From NCBI RefSeq assembly GCF_016863615.1, contig NZ_BOPF01000003.1, positions 186,001 through 250,000 of the forward strand: DNA of 64,000 bases, read 5' to 3'. Every line of letters begins with the position of its first letter. The stretch's first letter is position 1. The position numbers and the translations under genes are program-made. Shown here piece by piece: positions 43,622 through 52,711 of this stretch. The DNA is from Virgisporangium aliadipatigenens (GTDB taxonomy: Bacteria; Actinomycetota; Actinomycetes; Mycobacteriales; Micromonosporaceae). The notes under the pieces are model-generated. The model was not told the origin of the DNA. It saw only the letters and a program-made list of their open reading frames with translations, and did not search any database.

Positions 43622-45655
43622 ATGTCCCTGTCGCCCCGCACCCGCCTGGCCGCGTTCGCGGTCGCCGCCGTCGCCCTTCCCGTGCTCGTCGCCGTTCCGG
43701 CCGCCTCGGCCGCACCGGTCACGGTCGCCGCCGACGCCCTCGACGGCACCTGCGCGACCCTGCGCGTCCACAACGGTTCCAGCGACCTCGGTTACGCGGT
43801 CCGCGACGGCGCCGGATACCGCTTCGCCGGCTCGGGCGCGACGCCGTTCCGGCTGGAGGCCACGCAGCTGGGCCGCTACGAGGTGCTCGGCCCGGACGGC
43901 AGGCCCGCCTACCAGAGCGTCATCGGGTTCATCTTCGCCGGCGACTCCTACGGCGACCGCGCCGACTTCACCGTGGCGCGGGTCGGCGACCGGTACCGGT
44001 TCACGGCGACGGCCACCGGCCAGACCATGGGCTCGTTCCTGGGGCGGCTCGGTGGCGCCGGGTCCGCGTACACCGTCGCGCTCGCGACGGCCACGGGCTG
44101 TTTCACCCCGCCGGACATCGATCCGGGTGTCACCGGTACCGCCGCGCCGGGCGTCGACAACCAGGGCAGACTCGTGGGAACGGTGGACGCGCACGCGCAC
44201 GTCACCGCCGCGGCCGCGTTCGGTGGCCGGATGCACTGCGGCGAGGCGTGGGCCTCCGGCGGCGTGCAGGTGGCGCTCGCGGGCTGCGACACGCACCGCA
44301 GCCTCAACGTCGGCGCGCTGTTCGAGGCGATCGTCGGCGGCACCGACGCGATCAACTCGCCCGAGGACGGCTGGCCCACGTTCGGCGACTGGCCGCAGCA
44401 CAACTCGCTGCTGCACGAGCAGTCCTACTACCGGGGTATCGAACGTTCCTGGCGGGCCGGCCAGCGGGTCCTCAACGCGCTGCTGGTGGCCAACCGCGCG
44501 ATCTGCGAACTCTTCCCGTACCGGGACACCTCCTGCGACGAGATGGACCAGATCCGGGTCCAGGCGCGCTACCTGTACTCGATGCAGGACTACATCGACG
44601 CGCAGAACGGCGGCGCCGGCAAGGGCTGGTTCCGCATCGCCACGACACCCGCGCAGGTGCGTGCGATCGCGGCCCAGGGCAAGCTGGCGGTCACCGTCGG
44701 CGTGGAGAACTCGGAGATCTTCGGCTGCCGCGAGGTGAACGACGTTCCGCAGTGCACCACGGCCCAGATCGACGCCGGCCTCGACGAACTGCAGGCGCTC
44801 GGCGTCTCCGGCCTGTACCCGGTGCACAAGTTCGACAACGCCTTCGGCGGCACGCGCTTCGACTCGGGCCTCACGGGGGCGTTCGTCAACCTGGGCAACC
44901 TGCTCTCGACCGGGCACTGGTGGACGGCGACCAGTTGCACCGGGCCGTCCGACAACGAGCAGCCGCTCGTCAGCGACGATCTGGTCCGGCTGCTGAGCTT
45001 CGGCGTCGTCAACCTGCCGCCCGGCGCGGTGCTGCCGGTCTACCCGAGCGGCAAGATCTGCAACACCCGCGGACTGACCGGTCTCGGCCGCCATCTGGTC
45101 CAGCGGATGATGGAACGCGGCATGATCATCCACGTCGACCACATGAGCGTGAAGACCGCGCAGGCCGTGCTGGACATGGCCGCCGCGGCCAACTACCCGG
45201 GCGTCACGTCGGTGCACAGCTGGTCCGACCCGACGATGGTCGACCGGATCCTGACGGTCGGCGGGTTCGTCGCCTCGTACGCGCACTCGGTCCCGGAGTT
45301 CCTGGCCGAGTGGCGCACCAACCGGGCGGCCCCGCACGGCAACGCGATCACCGGCTACGGCTACGGCACCGACGTGAACGGCCTCGGCGACCAGGCCAAC
45401 CCGCGCCCGGACGCCGCCGCGAACCCGCTCGTCTACCCGTTCACCGCCCCGAACGGCACCACGGTGAACCGGCAGGTCTTCGGCACCCGCACGTTCGACG
45501 TCAACACCGACGGCGCCGCGCAGTACGGCCTGTTCGCCGACTGGACCACCGACCTCATCGGGCAGGCCGGCGCCGACGGCGCACAGCTGCGCCAACAGCT
45601 GATGTCCGGCGCGGAGGCGTACGTGCGGATGTGGGAGCGGTCCATAGCCTGGTAG
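43622..45655 (+). CDS. Secreted metal-dependent hydrolase (M19/amidohydrolase-like)
   Basis: 677 residues with a signal peptide (1-30, AASA) and a beta-rich N-terminal region (about 35-155). The catalytic part has amidohydrolase-type metal ligands DAHAHVT (near 182), HKFDNAFGG, HVDHMS and SVHSWSDPT, in the order of a membrane-dipeptidase-like barrel. Several Cys (CGEAW, DTSCDEMD, GCREVNDVPQCTT) suggest extracellular disulfides. GAGGGGG lies upstream of ATG 43622. The substrate is not known; dipeptides or other amides are possible. It is divergent from the LPMO. Confidence 0.78.
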   Translation: MSLSPRTRLAAFAVAAVALPVLVAVPAASAAPVTVAADALDGTCATLRVHNGSSDLGYAVRDGAGYRFAGSGATPFRLEATQLGRYEVLGPDGRPAYQSVIGFIFAGDSYGDRADFTVARVGDRYRFTATATGQTMGSFLGRLGGAGSAYTVALATATGCFTPPDIDPGVTGTAAPGVDNQGRLVGTVDAHAHVTAAAAFGGRMHCGEAWASGGVQVALAGCDTHRSLNVGALFEAIVGGTDAINSPEDGWPTFGDWPQHNSLLHEQSYYRGIERSWRAGQRVLNALLVANRAICELFPYRDTSCDEMDQIRVQARYLYSMQDYIDAQNGGAGKGWFRIATTPAQVRAIAAQGKLAVTVGVENSEIFGCREVNDVPQCTTAQIDAGLDELQALGVSGLYPVHKFDNAFGGTRFDSGLTGAFVNLGNLLSTGHWWTATSCTGPSDNEQPLVSDDLVRLLSFGVVNLPPGAVLPVYPSGKICNTRGLTGLGRHLVQRMMERGMIIHVDHMSVKTAQAVLDMAAAANYPGVTSVHSWSDPTMVDRILTVGGFVASYAHSVPEFLAEWRTNRAAPHGNAITGYGYGTDVNGLGDQANPRPDAAANPLVYPFTAPNGTTVNRQVFGTRTFDVNTDGAAQYGLFADWTTDLIGQAGADGAQLRQQLMSGAEAYVRMWERSIAW

Positions 45656-45710
45656 TTGGCGCCCGGCCGGCAGTCGTTTCTGTCGTACGGCCCACCTACG
45701 ATCCCGCGTC

Positions 45711-46694
45711 ATGAGCCGTACGACGCCGCCGCGCCCGTTCGACATCACGGCCGTCTTTCCCGAGCTGCGGGAGCACTCGGCGACGGCGACCCGGCTGCAT
45801 CCCCGGCCGGGCGCGCCGACGGCCGCCGACAGTTCGATCGGGGGACCGCTGCGCTGGCCGGCCGACGAGCCGTGGCCGCACTGCGAGGAGGGCGACCTCC
45901 ATTACGCGCACCGCGTCCTGACCCCGTCGACGGTCCGCCGCATGCGCCGGATCTACGCGGCCGCGCAGGCCAGGGCGGACGCGACGGGCACCCGCTACGC
46001 CCCCACCGCCGAGGAACGCGCACAGCTGCCCGATCCCACCTTCTCCGAGCCGCACGGCCTCCTGGAGCAGCCGATCCCGTACGTTCCCGTGGCACAGCTG
46101 TACCGGCGGGACATCCCCGACTTCGCCGGGCCCGACGGCACGGACCTGCTCCAGGTGCTGTGGTGCCCGCTGGACCATCCGGAGGACCAGTACTGCCCAC
46201 GGATCCGGCTGTACTGGCGCCGCGTCGCGGACCTCGGCCCCGTGCTGACCGAGGTGCCCGAGCCGCCGGTGGTCAACGACAGCTACCTGCCCGTCCCGTG
46301 CGCCGTTCACCCGGAGCGGATCCTCGAACACCGCAACGACGGCATGCTGCCGGACGGCCTCGACGCCCGGATCCGGGCCTGGGAGAAGGAGAGCGGCCTC
46401 CGGTACCACGCCGACCTGTCGCTCGCGCCCGGCTGGAAGGTGGGCGGCTTCGCGCACTGGGGTCTGACCGACTGGTACGCGGTCACGTGCAAGGAGTGCG
46501 GCACCTCGATGACGCTGCTGCTCACGGTGGCCTCGTTCGAGTGGAACGGCACCGGCGGCACCTGGCGCCCGATCGAGGAGCCGGCGGGCGCCGGGTCGAA
46601 TCCGACCAGGGTGGTCATCGGCCGGGGCTACGACCTGTTCGTCTTCCGGTGCCCCGAATCCTTCGACCATCCGCACGCCACCGCGATGCAGTGA
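45711..46694 (+). CDS. DUF1963 family protein
   Basis: 327 residues, cytoplasmic. The SSIGGPLRWPADEPWPHCEEG segment near residue 41, the VPVAQLYRRDIPDF element and the terminal GRGYDLFVFRCPESFDHP are typical of DUF1963/YwqG-like proteins; CKECGTS may bind zinc. The function of the family is unknown; it is frequent near immunity-type genes. It is the second DUF1963-like gene in the window (the other is at 2732). It ends 25 bases before the convergent membrane protein. Confidence 0.75.
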   Translation: MSRTTPPRPFDITAVFPELREHSATATRLHPRPGAPTAADSSIGGPLRWPADEPWPHCEEGDLHYAHRVLTPSTVRRMRRIYAAAQARADATGTRYAPTAEERAQLPDPTFSEPHGLLEQPIPYVPVAQLYRRDIPDFAGPDGTDLLQVLWCPLDHPEDQYCPRIRLYWRRVADLGPVLTEVPEPPVVNDSYLPVPCAVHPERILEHRNDGMLPDGLDARIRAWEKESGLRYHADLSLAPGWKVGGFAHWGLTDWYAVTCKECGTSMTLLLTVASFEWNGTGGTWRPIEEPAGAGSNPTRVVIGRGYDLFVFRCPESFDHPHATAMQ

Positions 46695-46719
46695 CCCCGC
46701 GCCGCCGGACGCGCCCGGG

Positions 46720-47730
46720 TCAGGCCGGCGCAGGGCTCGGCGACACCGGCGCCGTGTCAGGTGGGGCGTCGGTAGCCGCACCCGCGCGCCGCGCGCGGAA
46801 TCCCCCGGCGACGCACAGCACCACGCCGACGGCCGACCACACCAGCAGCACGGCCAGCGGGCCGTTCGCGGCGTGCCCGTCGAAGAACGCCGTCGAGCGC
46901 AGCAGCGCCCCCGAGGCCCCCGGCGGGAGGAGCTGTCCCAGGTCGCCCGACCGGCCGGGCAGCATCTGCGGCGCGGAGGTGGCCCCCGACAGCGGGTTGC
47001 CGACGAGCATCATGAGCGCCGCGCCGATGCCGAGCCCGGCCGTCCCGAGCAGGGACTCCAGGCCGAGCAGGGTCAGCGCGGTGGCGGCCACCGACAGCGC
47101 GATCACCCCGGCGTTGGCCAGGTAGTTCCCGTCGATCGACCCGAGCCAGAACTGCATCAGCGCCGCCATCGCCAGCCCACCGGTCACGGCGAACGCGAGC
47201 GCCCCGACCACCCGACGCGCGGTGCCGCGCACCCGGCTCGTGATGAGGAACGCGGCGAGCAGCCCACCGATCACGAGCGGCAGCGCGGCGGCGCCCAGTC
47301 CCGCCCCGCGCGGGTCGTCGGAGGGCAGCGGCGCGAGGTCCCGCACCGGTACGCCGCCGGCCTGCCCGCCCAGCCCGGCGGCGACCCCTTGCAACGCCTG
47401 CGCGACGACCGGGCTGCCGGCCGACGCGATGATCACCTGGGGCGCGCCGGTACTGAGGTCGATCGCGCCGTACACCTCGCGATCGCGGACCGCGCGTTCG
47501 GCCGCGGCGGTGTCCGGCACCCGCACCACGTCGAACGCCCCCGGCTGCCGCTGCTCCAGCGCGGCCGCGACCCGGTCGGTGGCGGCCGCCGGTCCGGCCA
47601 GTGCGATCGGCACGTCGTGCACCGAGGAGCGCACCACCGGCCACGCGAACGCGGTCAGCAGCACGCTGATGACGGCGGTGAGCAGGGCGACGGTCGCCGC
47701 CACCCGCCGCCACGGGCTGGATGTCCCCAC
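46720..47730 (-). CDS. YhgE/Pip-like ABC-2-type membrane protein
   Basis: 336 residues: one N-terminal helix (AATVALLTAVISVLLTAFAWPVV), an extracytoplasmic region (about 35-150), then five more helices (ALPLVIGGLLAAFLI, ALAFAVTGGLAMAALMQF, VIALSVAATALTLLGLESLLG, IGAALMMLVGNPLSG, LAVLLVWSAVGVVLC). This is the DUF3533/YhgE layout, related to ABC-2 permeases and to phage-receptor or export proteins. GTG 47730 has GGGGGC five bases upstream. It is divergent from a TetR gene with two operator copies between them, so it is very probably repressed by that regulator and may be an exporter. No ATPase is adjacent. Confidence 0.82.
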   Translation of the reverse strand: MGTSSPWRRVAATVALLTAVISVLLTAFAWPVVRSSVHDVPIALAGPAAATDRVAAALEQRQPGAFDVVRVPDTAAAERAVRDREVYGAIDLSTGAPQVIIASAGSPVVAQALQGVAAGLGGQAGGVPVRDLAPLPSDDPRGAGLGAAALPLVIGGLLAAFLITSRVRGTARRVVGALAFAVTGGLAMAALMQFWLGSIDGNYLANAGVIALSVAATALTLLGLESLLGTAGLGIGAALMMLVGNPLSGATSAPQMLPGRSGDLGQLLPPGASGALLRSTAFFDGHAANGPLAVLLVWSAVGVVLCVAGGFRARRAGAATDAPPDTAPVSPSPAPA

Positions 47731-47744
47731 GGGGTGCCCCCTAA

Positions 47745-47794
47745 TTCCACGACTGTAGAGTTCCTCGCCACCATAGAATTCCACACGTGTAGAA
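47745..47794. promoter_or_regulatory. Two TetR operator copies
   Basis: TTCCACGACTGTAGAG (47745-47760) and TTCCACACGTGTAGAA (47779-47794) are copies of an imperfect palindrome TTCYACACGTGTRGAA, 34 bases apart, in the 99-base divergent region between the membrane protein and TetR genes. The placement and symmetry fit binding sites for the TetR protein controlling both. Confidence 0.7.
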
Positions 47795-47829
47795 GTCAAC
47801 AGTCGGTGAACTGCGCTACCGTCGGGGCC

Positions 47830-48420
47830 GTGACACAGGCGGGGCGGCGACCGGGCGGGAGCGGCACGCGCGCGGCGATCCTGGCGGCCGCGCGCGAGCA
47901 GTTCGCCGACAAGGGATACGGCGGCGCGTCGTTGCGCACCATCGCGGCGGCCGCGGGCGTCGACCCGGGCCTGATCCGCCACTTCTACGGCAGCAAGGAC
48001 GACCTCTTCGCCGCCGCGCTGGAGGTGCCGGAGGAGATGGCCGAGCTCATGGTCCGCGCCCTGACCGGCCACCCCGACGGCCTCGGCGAGCGCGTCCTGC
48101 GCGCCTACCTGGCCGTCTGGGAGGACCCGGCGATGGCCGGCCCGCTGCTGGCGGTGGTGCGTTCCGCCGTCACCTCCGAACGCGCCGCCGAGCGCCTGCG
48201 CACCCTCATCGGCGCGCGGCTGCTGGCCGAGGTCGCGCCGCATCTGGGGCCCGACGGCGACGTGCGGGCCGGCATCACGGCCGCGCACCTGATGGGCATC
48301 GCGGTGTCGCGTTACGTCTTCCGCGTCGAACCGGTCGCCAGCCTCGACCGGGAGGTCCTGATCGGCGTGTGCGCCCCGGTGATCCAGGCCTATCTCACGG
48401 GACCGCTGGGCAGGAACTAA
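47830..48420 (+). CDS. TetR-family regulator
   Basis: 196 residues, start GTG 47830. The N-terminal helix-turn-helix is RAAILAAAREQFADKGYGGASLRTIAAAAGVDPGLIRHFYGSKDDLFAAAL; the C-terminal part is of the TetR_C_17-like type (YLAVWEDPAMAGPLLAVVRSAVTS). It is divergent from the YhgE-like membrane protein and probably senses a small molecule exported by it. The stop overlaps the convergent PucR gene by four bases. Confidence 0.92.
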   Translation: MTQAGRRPGGSGTRAAILAAAREQFADKGYGGASLRTIAAAAGVDPGLIRHFYGSKDDLFAAALEVPEEMAELMVRALTGHPDGLGERVLRAYLAVWEDPAMAGPLLAVVRSAVTSERAAERLRTLIGARLLAEVAPHLGPDGDVRAGITAAHLMGIAVSRYVFRVEPVASLDREVLIGVCAPVIQAYLTGPLGRN

Positions 48421-49625
48421 CCCCGCAGGCGGTGGAGTTTCAGCGCCAGGTGCAGGCAGAGGCGTTCGTTGCCGTCCTTGAGGTCGGTCTCGGCCAGCTG
48501 CTCCACCCGCTGCAGCCGGTAGTAGAGCGTCGTGCGGTGCAGGCGGAGCTGCTCGGCCGTCGCGTGGGCGTTCCCGGCCAGGTCGAGGTATGCCTCCAGG
48601 GTCTCGAGCAGCACCTGGTTGGAGTCGTCGCGCAGCAGGCGCTCGAGGCCGGGGTGCACCCCGGCGAGCTGCTGACCGTCCATTCTGGACAGTACGCGGT
48701 AGATCCCCAGGTTGGCCCAGGAGACCACCGGCCCCAGCGCCGGCAGCTGCACGCCGACCCGCGCCGACTGCAGCGCCTCGTCGTAGGACTCGATGGCGTC
48801 GGCGAGGCCGGCCCGGGTCTGTCCCACCCCGACGACGGCTCTGGCCACAGAGGACAGTCGCCGCGTGGACGCCTGCAGCGCCTCGCTCAGATGGGTGGCC
48901 ACGCGCGTCACGGACGGCCGCCCGGCGAAGCGCCCGCCGAACGTCAGCAGCACCCCGTGGTCGTGCCGTACCAGGTGCAGCGCCTCGCGGATGCCGACCC
49001 AGCGGCGGGTGCTGACGAGCGCCTGTTCCAGGGCGATGCGGGCCACCTCGTCGAGCGCGTGCCCGCGCGGCGGCACGAGGTGCGCGACGAGCGCCACGGT
49101 CGGCCCGTCGCCGGCCACCACCCCGTCGGCCAGCAGCGAACGCACCGCCGTGTCGCGGGTCTCCGCACGGTCCACCAGAAGCGTGCGGGCGGCCTCGGCC
49201 TCGCGCTGCGACGCCAGTTCCCCCAGAAGGTTTTCCCGGTAGAGGGCGAGGGAGAGGTCCCCGGTGGCCTCGGTGACGATGGCGATGTCGGCGTCGGTCA
49301 TGTCCTCGTCGGCGTCGATGAACCAGACGAAGCCCAGCAACAGGTCCTGGTGCCAGATCGGCACGCAGACCCGGGGGAGCAGCTCGAGCGCCTCGCACGC
49401 CGGGGTGCGCACGGGCTCGCGGGCCTTGTTGATGCCGACGTCGCGGAACCACGCGATGACGTCCGGGGTGGTGTGCCGGCGCAGGATCGACGTGCGGCGC
49501 ACCTCGTCGATGACGCCGGTGTGCTCGGAGTAGACGACCACGCGCTGGCGCCGGTCCTCGATCAACGCGGGCCGCCCGACGCGCGCGGCGACGGTGTCGA
49601 CGATACGTTGCAACTTCGCCTGCAT
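48417..49625 (-). CDS. PucR/CdaR-type regulator
   Basis: 402 residues: an N-terminal GAF-like sensor (AKLQRIVDTVAARVGRPALIED, VPIWHQDLLLGFVWFIDAD), a GGDEF-like remnant region, and the C-terminal PucR helix-turn-helix (LLETLEAYLDLAGNAHATAEQLRLHRTTLYYRLQRVEQL). ATG 49625 is chosen over ATG 49637 because GGAGG lies five bases before it. It is divergent from the DHDPS-fold gene and likely activates it. Direct repeats TATCG(T/A)CGG 22 bases apart in the intergenic region are candidate sites. Confidence 0.88.
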   Translation of the reverse strand: MQAKLQRIVDTVAARVGRPALIEDRRQRVVVYSEHTGVIDEVRRTSILRRHTTPDVIAWFRDVGINKAREPVRTPACEALELLPRVCVPIWHQDLLLGFVWFIDADEDMTDADIAIVTEATGDLSLALYRENLLGELASQREAEAARTLLVDRAETRDTAVRSLLADGVVAGDGPTVALVAHLVPPRGHALDEVARIALEQALVSTRRWVGIREALHLVRHDHGVLLTFGGRFAGRPSVTRVATHLSEALQASTRRLSSVARAVVGVGQTRAGLADAIESYDEALQSARVGVQLPALGPVVSWANLGIYRVLSRMDGQQLAGVHPGLERLLRDDSNQVLLETLEAYLDLAGNAHATAEQLRLHRTTLYYRLQRVEQLAETDLKDGNERLCLHLALKLHRLRG

Positions 49626-49638
49626 ATCGCCCTCCATC

Positions 49639-49669
49639 TATCGTCGGAAACCTTCGCACGTATCGACGG
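49639..49669. promoter_or_regulatory. Direct repeats between PucR and DHDPS-fold genes
   Basis: TATCGTCGG (49639-49647) and TATCGACGG (49661-49669) lie 22 bases apart, about two helical turns, in the 100-base divergent region. The phasing fits a dimeric activator site, possibly for the PucR protein. No symmetrical operator was seen. Confidence 0.35.
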
Positions 49670-49725
49670 GTATTTCGGCAGGTGTCGGAAGACCGCAAGG
49701 GTTAGCCCTTCCTACCGTTGCGCGG

Positions 49726-50583
49726 ATGAACGCCTGGCAAGGGGTCGTGGTGGCGCTGCCGACGCCGTTCCGCGCCGATCTCTCGCTCGACCTGGACCGG
49801 CTGCAGGAGCACGTCGGGTGGCTTGCGGCGGCCGGCTGCGACGCGGTGAGCCCTTGCGGCCCGCTGGGCGAGTACCAGAATCTCAGCGACGCCGAGCGGG
49901 CCGACGTGGTGCGCGCGACGGTCGAGGCGGCGCCGGCCGGGTGCGCCGTCGTCGCGGGCGCCGGCGGATACGGCAGCAGGCAGGCGACGTTCTGGGCCGC
50001 GCAGGCCGCCGACGCGGGCGCGCGGGCCGTCCTGGCGCCGCCGCCGCACCCCTACCGGGCGAGCGACGCCGAGGTGGTGGCGCACTACCGGGCCGTCGCG
50101 GCCGTGGGGCTGCCGGTCGTGGTGCACAACGACCCGTCGACCCTGGTCGAGTTGCCCCCGGACCTGCTGGCCCGCATCGCCGAGACGCAGGGGATCGCGG
50201 CCGTCACGACGATCGGCGCCGACCTGCACCGCCTCCGCGACCTGTGCCCGCACCTGGACCTGGTCGCCGGCGCCGACGACATGCTGCTGGAGGCGGTGGT
50301 CTGCGGTGCCACCGGCTGGCTGGCCGCGCTGCCCAACGCCTTTCCCCGCCTGGGCGTGGACGTCTACGCGCGCTGCGCGAGCCGGGACGTCTCCGCCGCA
50401 CTGCCGCTCTACTCCGACCTCCACCCGTTGCTGCGCTGTTCGGGGTCGGTCCAGGCGGTCAAGTTCTCGATGGAACTGGCGGAGCGCTACGGCGGGCCGT
50501 CCCGACCGCCCCGTGCCGCGCTGCCGGCGCACGACCGGGCCGCGGTGACGGCCGCCGTCGCCCGGGCACTCCTGCATGTGTAG
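49726..50583 (+). CDS. DHDPS/NAL-fold protein without canonical active site
   Basis: 285 residues with the dihydrodipicolinate synthase/N-acetylneuraminate lyase barrel (VVVALPTPFRADLSLDLDRLQEHVGWLAAAGCDAVSPCGPLGEY, and so on). The usual catalytic residues are all changed: the TT pair of GTTGE is PL in CGPLGE (46-47), the YN(V/P)P tyrosine is His134 (HNDPSTL), the binding Arg is Thr139, and the Schiff-base Lys is Thr161 (AAVTTIGADLHRL instead of VKEASGD). It cannot use the normal lysine mechanism, so it is either an inactive relative or an enzyme with another chemistry. It is divergent from a PucR regulator. Confidence 0.85.
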   Translation: MNAWQGVVVALPTPFRADLSLDLDRLQEHVGWLAAAGCDAVSPCGPLGEYQNLSDAERADVVRATVEAAPAGCAVVAGAGGYGSRQATFWAAQAADAGARAVLAPPPHPYRASDAEVVAHYRAVAAVGLPVVVHNDPSTLVELPPDLLARIAETQGIAAVTTIGADLHRLRDLCPHLDLVAGADDMLLEAVVCGATGWLAALPNAFPRLGVDVYARCASRDVSAALPLYSDLHPLLRCSGSVQAVKFSMELAERYGGPSRPPRAALPAHDRAAVTAAVARALLHV

Positions 50584-50674
50584 AACGTGCAACATCGAGT
50601 TACCGACATCTGCACGGTGACCCCAGGCGTCGACGCCCATAGATTCGCCCCAACCTTTGGGGAGGTGGGTCTCG

Positions 50675-52711
50675 ATGTTGAGCACCAGAAGGCGATGGCG
50701 TCCGGCCTTCGTCGCGTTGGTCGCCACCGCCGTGGTGGTCTCCGGTGCGAGCGCCGTGTCGGCGGCTCCCGGCAACCCTGCGGGCGGCACCGGGCCGTTC
50801 GAGATCCTGGATCCGCAGAACTGGGCGAACCCCGACACGATGACCTGGGACGACTGGGTCCCGGTCCCCGGCAAGAACTGGGCCGACCCGACCGTTCGCG
50901 GATCGGTGCGCAACTTCCGCATCGCCCTGGTGACGCTCGACTACCCGGATCAGCCGTTCGTGGTGACCCAGCCGGCGCGCTCGACGGTGTTCGGCAACCC
51001 GCAGGCGACCGCGGCGAACATCCCGCGCGCCAACGTGGCGCAGTTCTACCAGGACTTCCTCAACAAGCCGATCGGGCTCAACCGCGGGCACACCCTGCAC
51101 GAGTACTGGATGCAGGACTCCAACGGCCGCTACGGCGTGGACCTGACCGGGTTCGGCCCGTACCAGATGCCGTCGAAGTCCTACCAGTACGGCATCGACA
51201 GCGGGTTCAACCCGGGGGCGTGCCCCACCGGTGAGCAGTGCTCGAAGAACATCCGCACCGACGGGCTCGGTGCCTGGCGGGCCGCGGTCGGCGACGACGT
51301 CGCCAACTCCTTCGAACTGGTCTTCATCCTCGGCGCCGGTCAGGACGAGTCCGGCACGTGGCAGGAGTTCGGCCAGATGATGTTCCAGAACAAGGAGGAC
51401 GTCCCCGACGCCTGGGGGCCGCCGGACCCGGCGCTGCCCAACTGGTCGGCGACCCGCTACGTGCCCTGGACGTCCTGGAAGGCGGCGGCGTCGATCTGGC
51501 CGAACGCCGGCGGCGGCTCCTCGACCCAGGCCGAGTCGAGCGGCCAGTCGACCTACGCGCACGAGCTGACGCACCTGCTCAACATCGGCGACAACTACAA
51601 CAATCCCTATGGAACGCCACTGAGACGCGCCTACAGCGGCATTTGGAGCATGATGTCGCGGGGCACGTTCAACGGGCCGGGCGGCCCGCACAGCCGCTGG
51701 CAGATCCCGCCGGTCAACGGCGCCTCGATGGGTTCGCTGCACATGGTGCGGGACAAGGCGAAGATCGGCCTGCTCGGCGAGGAGAACATCCTGCGCCTGT
51801 CGCGTGAGGCGCTGGCCTCCTCGGGCATGGTCGTCGCGAAGGTGACGGCGCGGGCCGTGGACGCCGGGCCGAACGGCATCACCGGCATCAACATCGCCAT
51901 GAACCGCGACCGTTCGCCGCGCTGCGACGTCAACACCGAGGTGCTCTGCGACGGCGGCAACTACAACAACTACACGGTCGAGGTGGTCGACCGGATGGGC
52001 GCGGACTCGTTCACTCCCGACCAGGGCGTGCTGATCAGCAAGACGAAGAACGCCGACAACGCCCCGTTCGTCTGGGTGGTCGACGCCAATCCGCAGGACA
52101 TCGACATGGTGGACTTCTACCAGCCGAACGGCACCCCGCAGAAGATCACCATGGGCGATTACCGCCAGCTGTCCGACGCCCTGTTCCACGCCGGTGCGCA
52201 GTCCGGCAGCGAGTACGAGTACGTCGACGAGGCGAACCGGCTGAAGTTCTACATCATCGACCTGAAGCGGGACGCGGCCGGCGTGCTCTCCTACACGGTC
52301 GCGGTGAAGTCCCTCGACGGGACCGGCGGTCCCAGCGCGCACGGCGTCGCGCTCGGCGACGGCGCGGTCAGCACCCCCAACAGCCGGCCCACGCAGCGCG
52401 GGGTGACCTGCTCGTTCGAGCTGACCAACACCGGCACCTGGTCGGCCGGCGGCCAGCAGCACCCGGAGAACGTCAACGCCTACACCAGGTCCGACGTGTA
52501 CCGCCTCTCGGCCACTGTGGACGGTCAGGGCTGGCGCACCCAGGTGCCCAACGCCCTCGCGACCGCCGAGTTCGGCAAGTCGACGACGGTGCGGGTCTCG
52601 GTGGGAGCGAGCCAGTCGGCGGCGAGCACCGGCGTGGTGAACGTGACGGCCACGTCGGAGAGCGACCCGTCGAAGACGGTCACCAAGCAGTGCCGGGTCG
52701 AGAAGTCCTAA
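50675..52711 (+). CDS. Secreted M6-like metalloprotease
   Basis: 678 residues: signal peptide (1-31), N-terminal region with SRVALVTLDYP-like FRIALVTLDYPDQPF, and zinc motif HELTH (296-300) followed by LLNIGDNYNNPYG and SIWSMMSRGTFNGPGGPHSRWQIP, as in immune-inhibitor-A/M6-type peptidases. A C-terminal beta domain (VTCSFELTNTGTWS) may bind surfaces. ATG 50675 follows GGGGAGG by about nine bases. It is the first gene of a run including a lipoprotein and a thioredoxin-like protein. The substrate is unknown; M6 enzymes degrade extracellular or host proteins. Confidence 0.85.
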   Translation: MLSTRRRWRPAFVALVATAVVVSGASAVSAAPGNPAGGTGPFEILDPQNWANPDTMTWDDWVPVPGKNWADPTVRGSVRNFRIALVTLDYPDQPFVVTQPARSTVFGNPQATAANIPRANVAQFYQDFLNKPIGLNRGHTLHEYWMQDSNGRYGVDLTGFGPYQMPSKSYQYGIDSGFNPGACPTGEQCSKNIRTDGLGAWRAAVGDDVANSFELVFILGAGQDESGTWQEFGQMMFQNKEDVPDAWGPPDPALPNWSATRYVPWTSWKAAASIWPNAGGGSSTQAESSGQSTYAHELTHLLNIGDNYNNPYGTPLRRAYSGIWSMMSRGTFNGPGGPHSRWQIPPVNGASMGSLHMVRDKAKIGLLGEENILRLSREALASSGMVVAKVTARAVDAGPNGITGINIAMNRDRSPRCDVNTEVLCDGGNYNNYTVEVVDRMGADSFTPDQGVLISKTKNADNAPFVWVVDANPQDIDMVDFYQPNGTPQKITMGDYRQLSDALFHAGAQSGSEYEYVDEANRLKFYIIDLKRDAAGVLSYTVAVKSLDGTGGPSAHGVALGDGAVSTPNSRPTQRGVTCSFELTNTGTWSAGGQQHPENVNAYTRSDVYRLSATVDGQGWRTQVPNALATAEFGKSTTVRVSVGASQSAASTGVVNVTATSESDPSKTVTKQCRVEKS

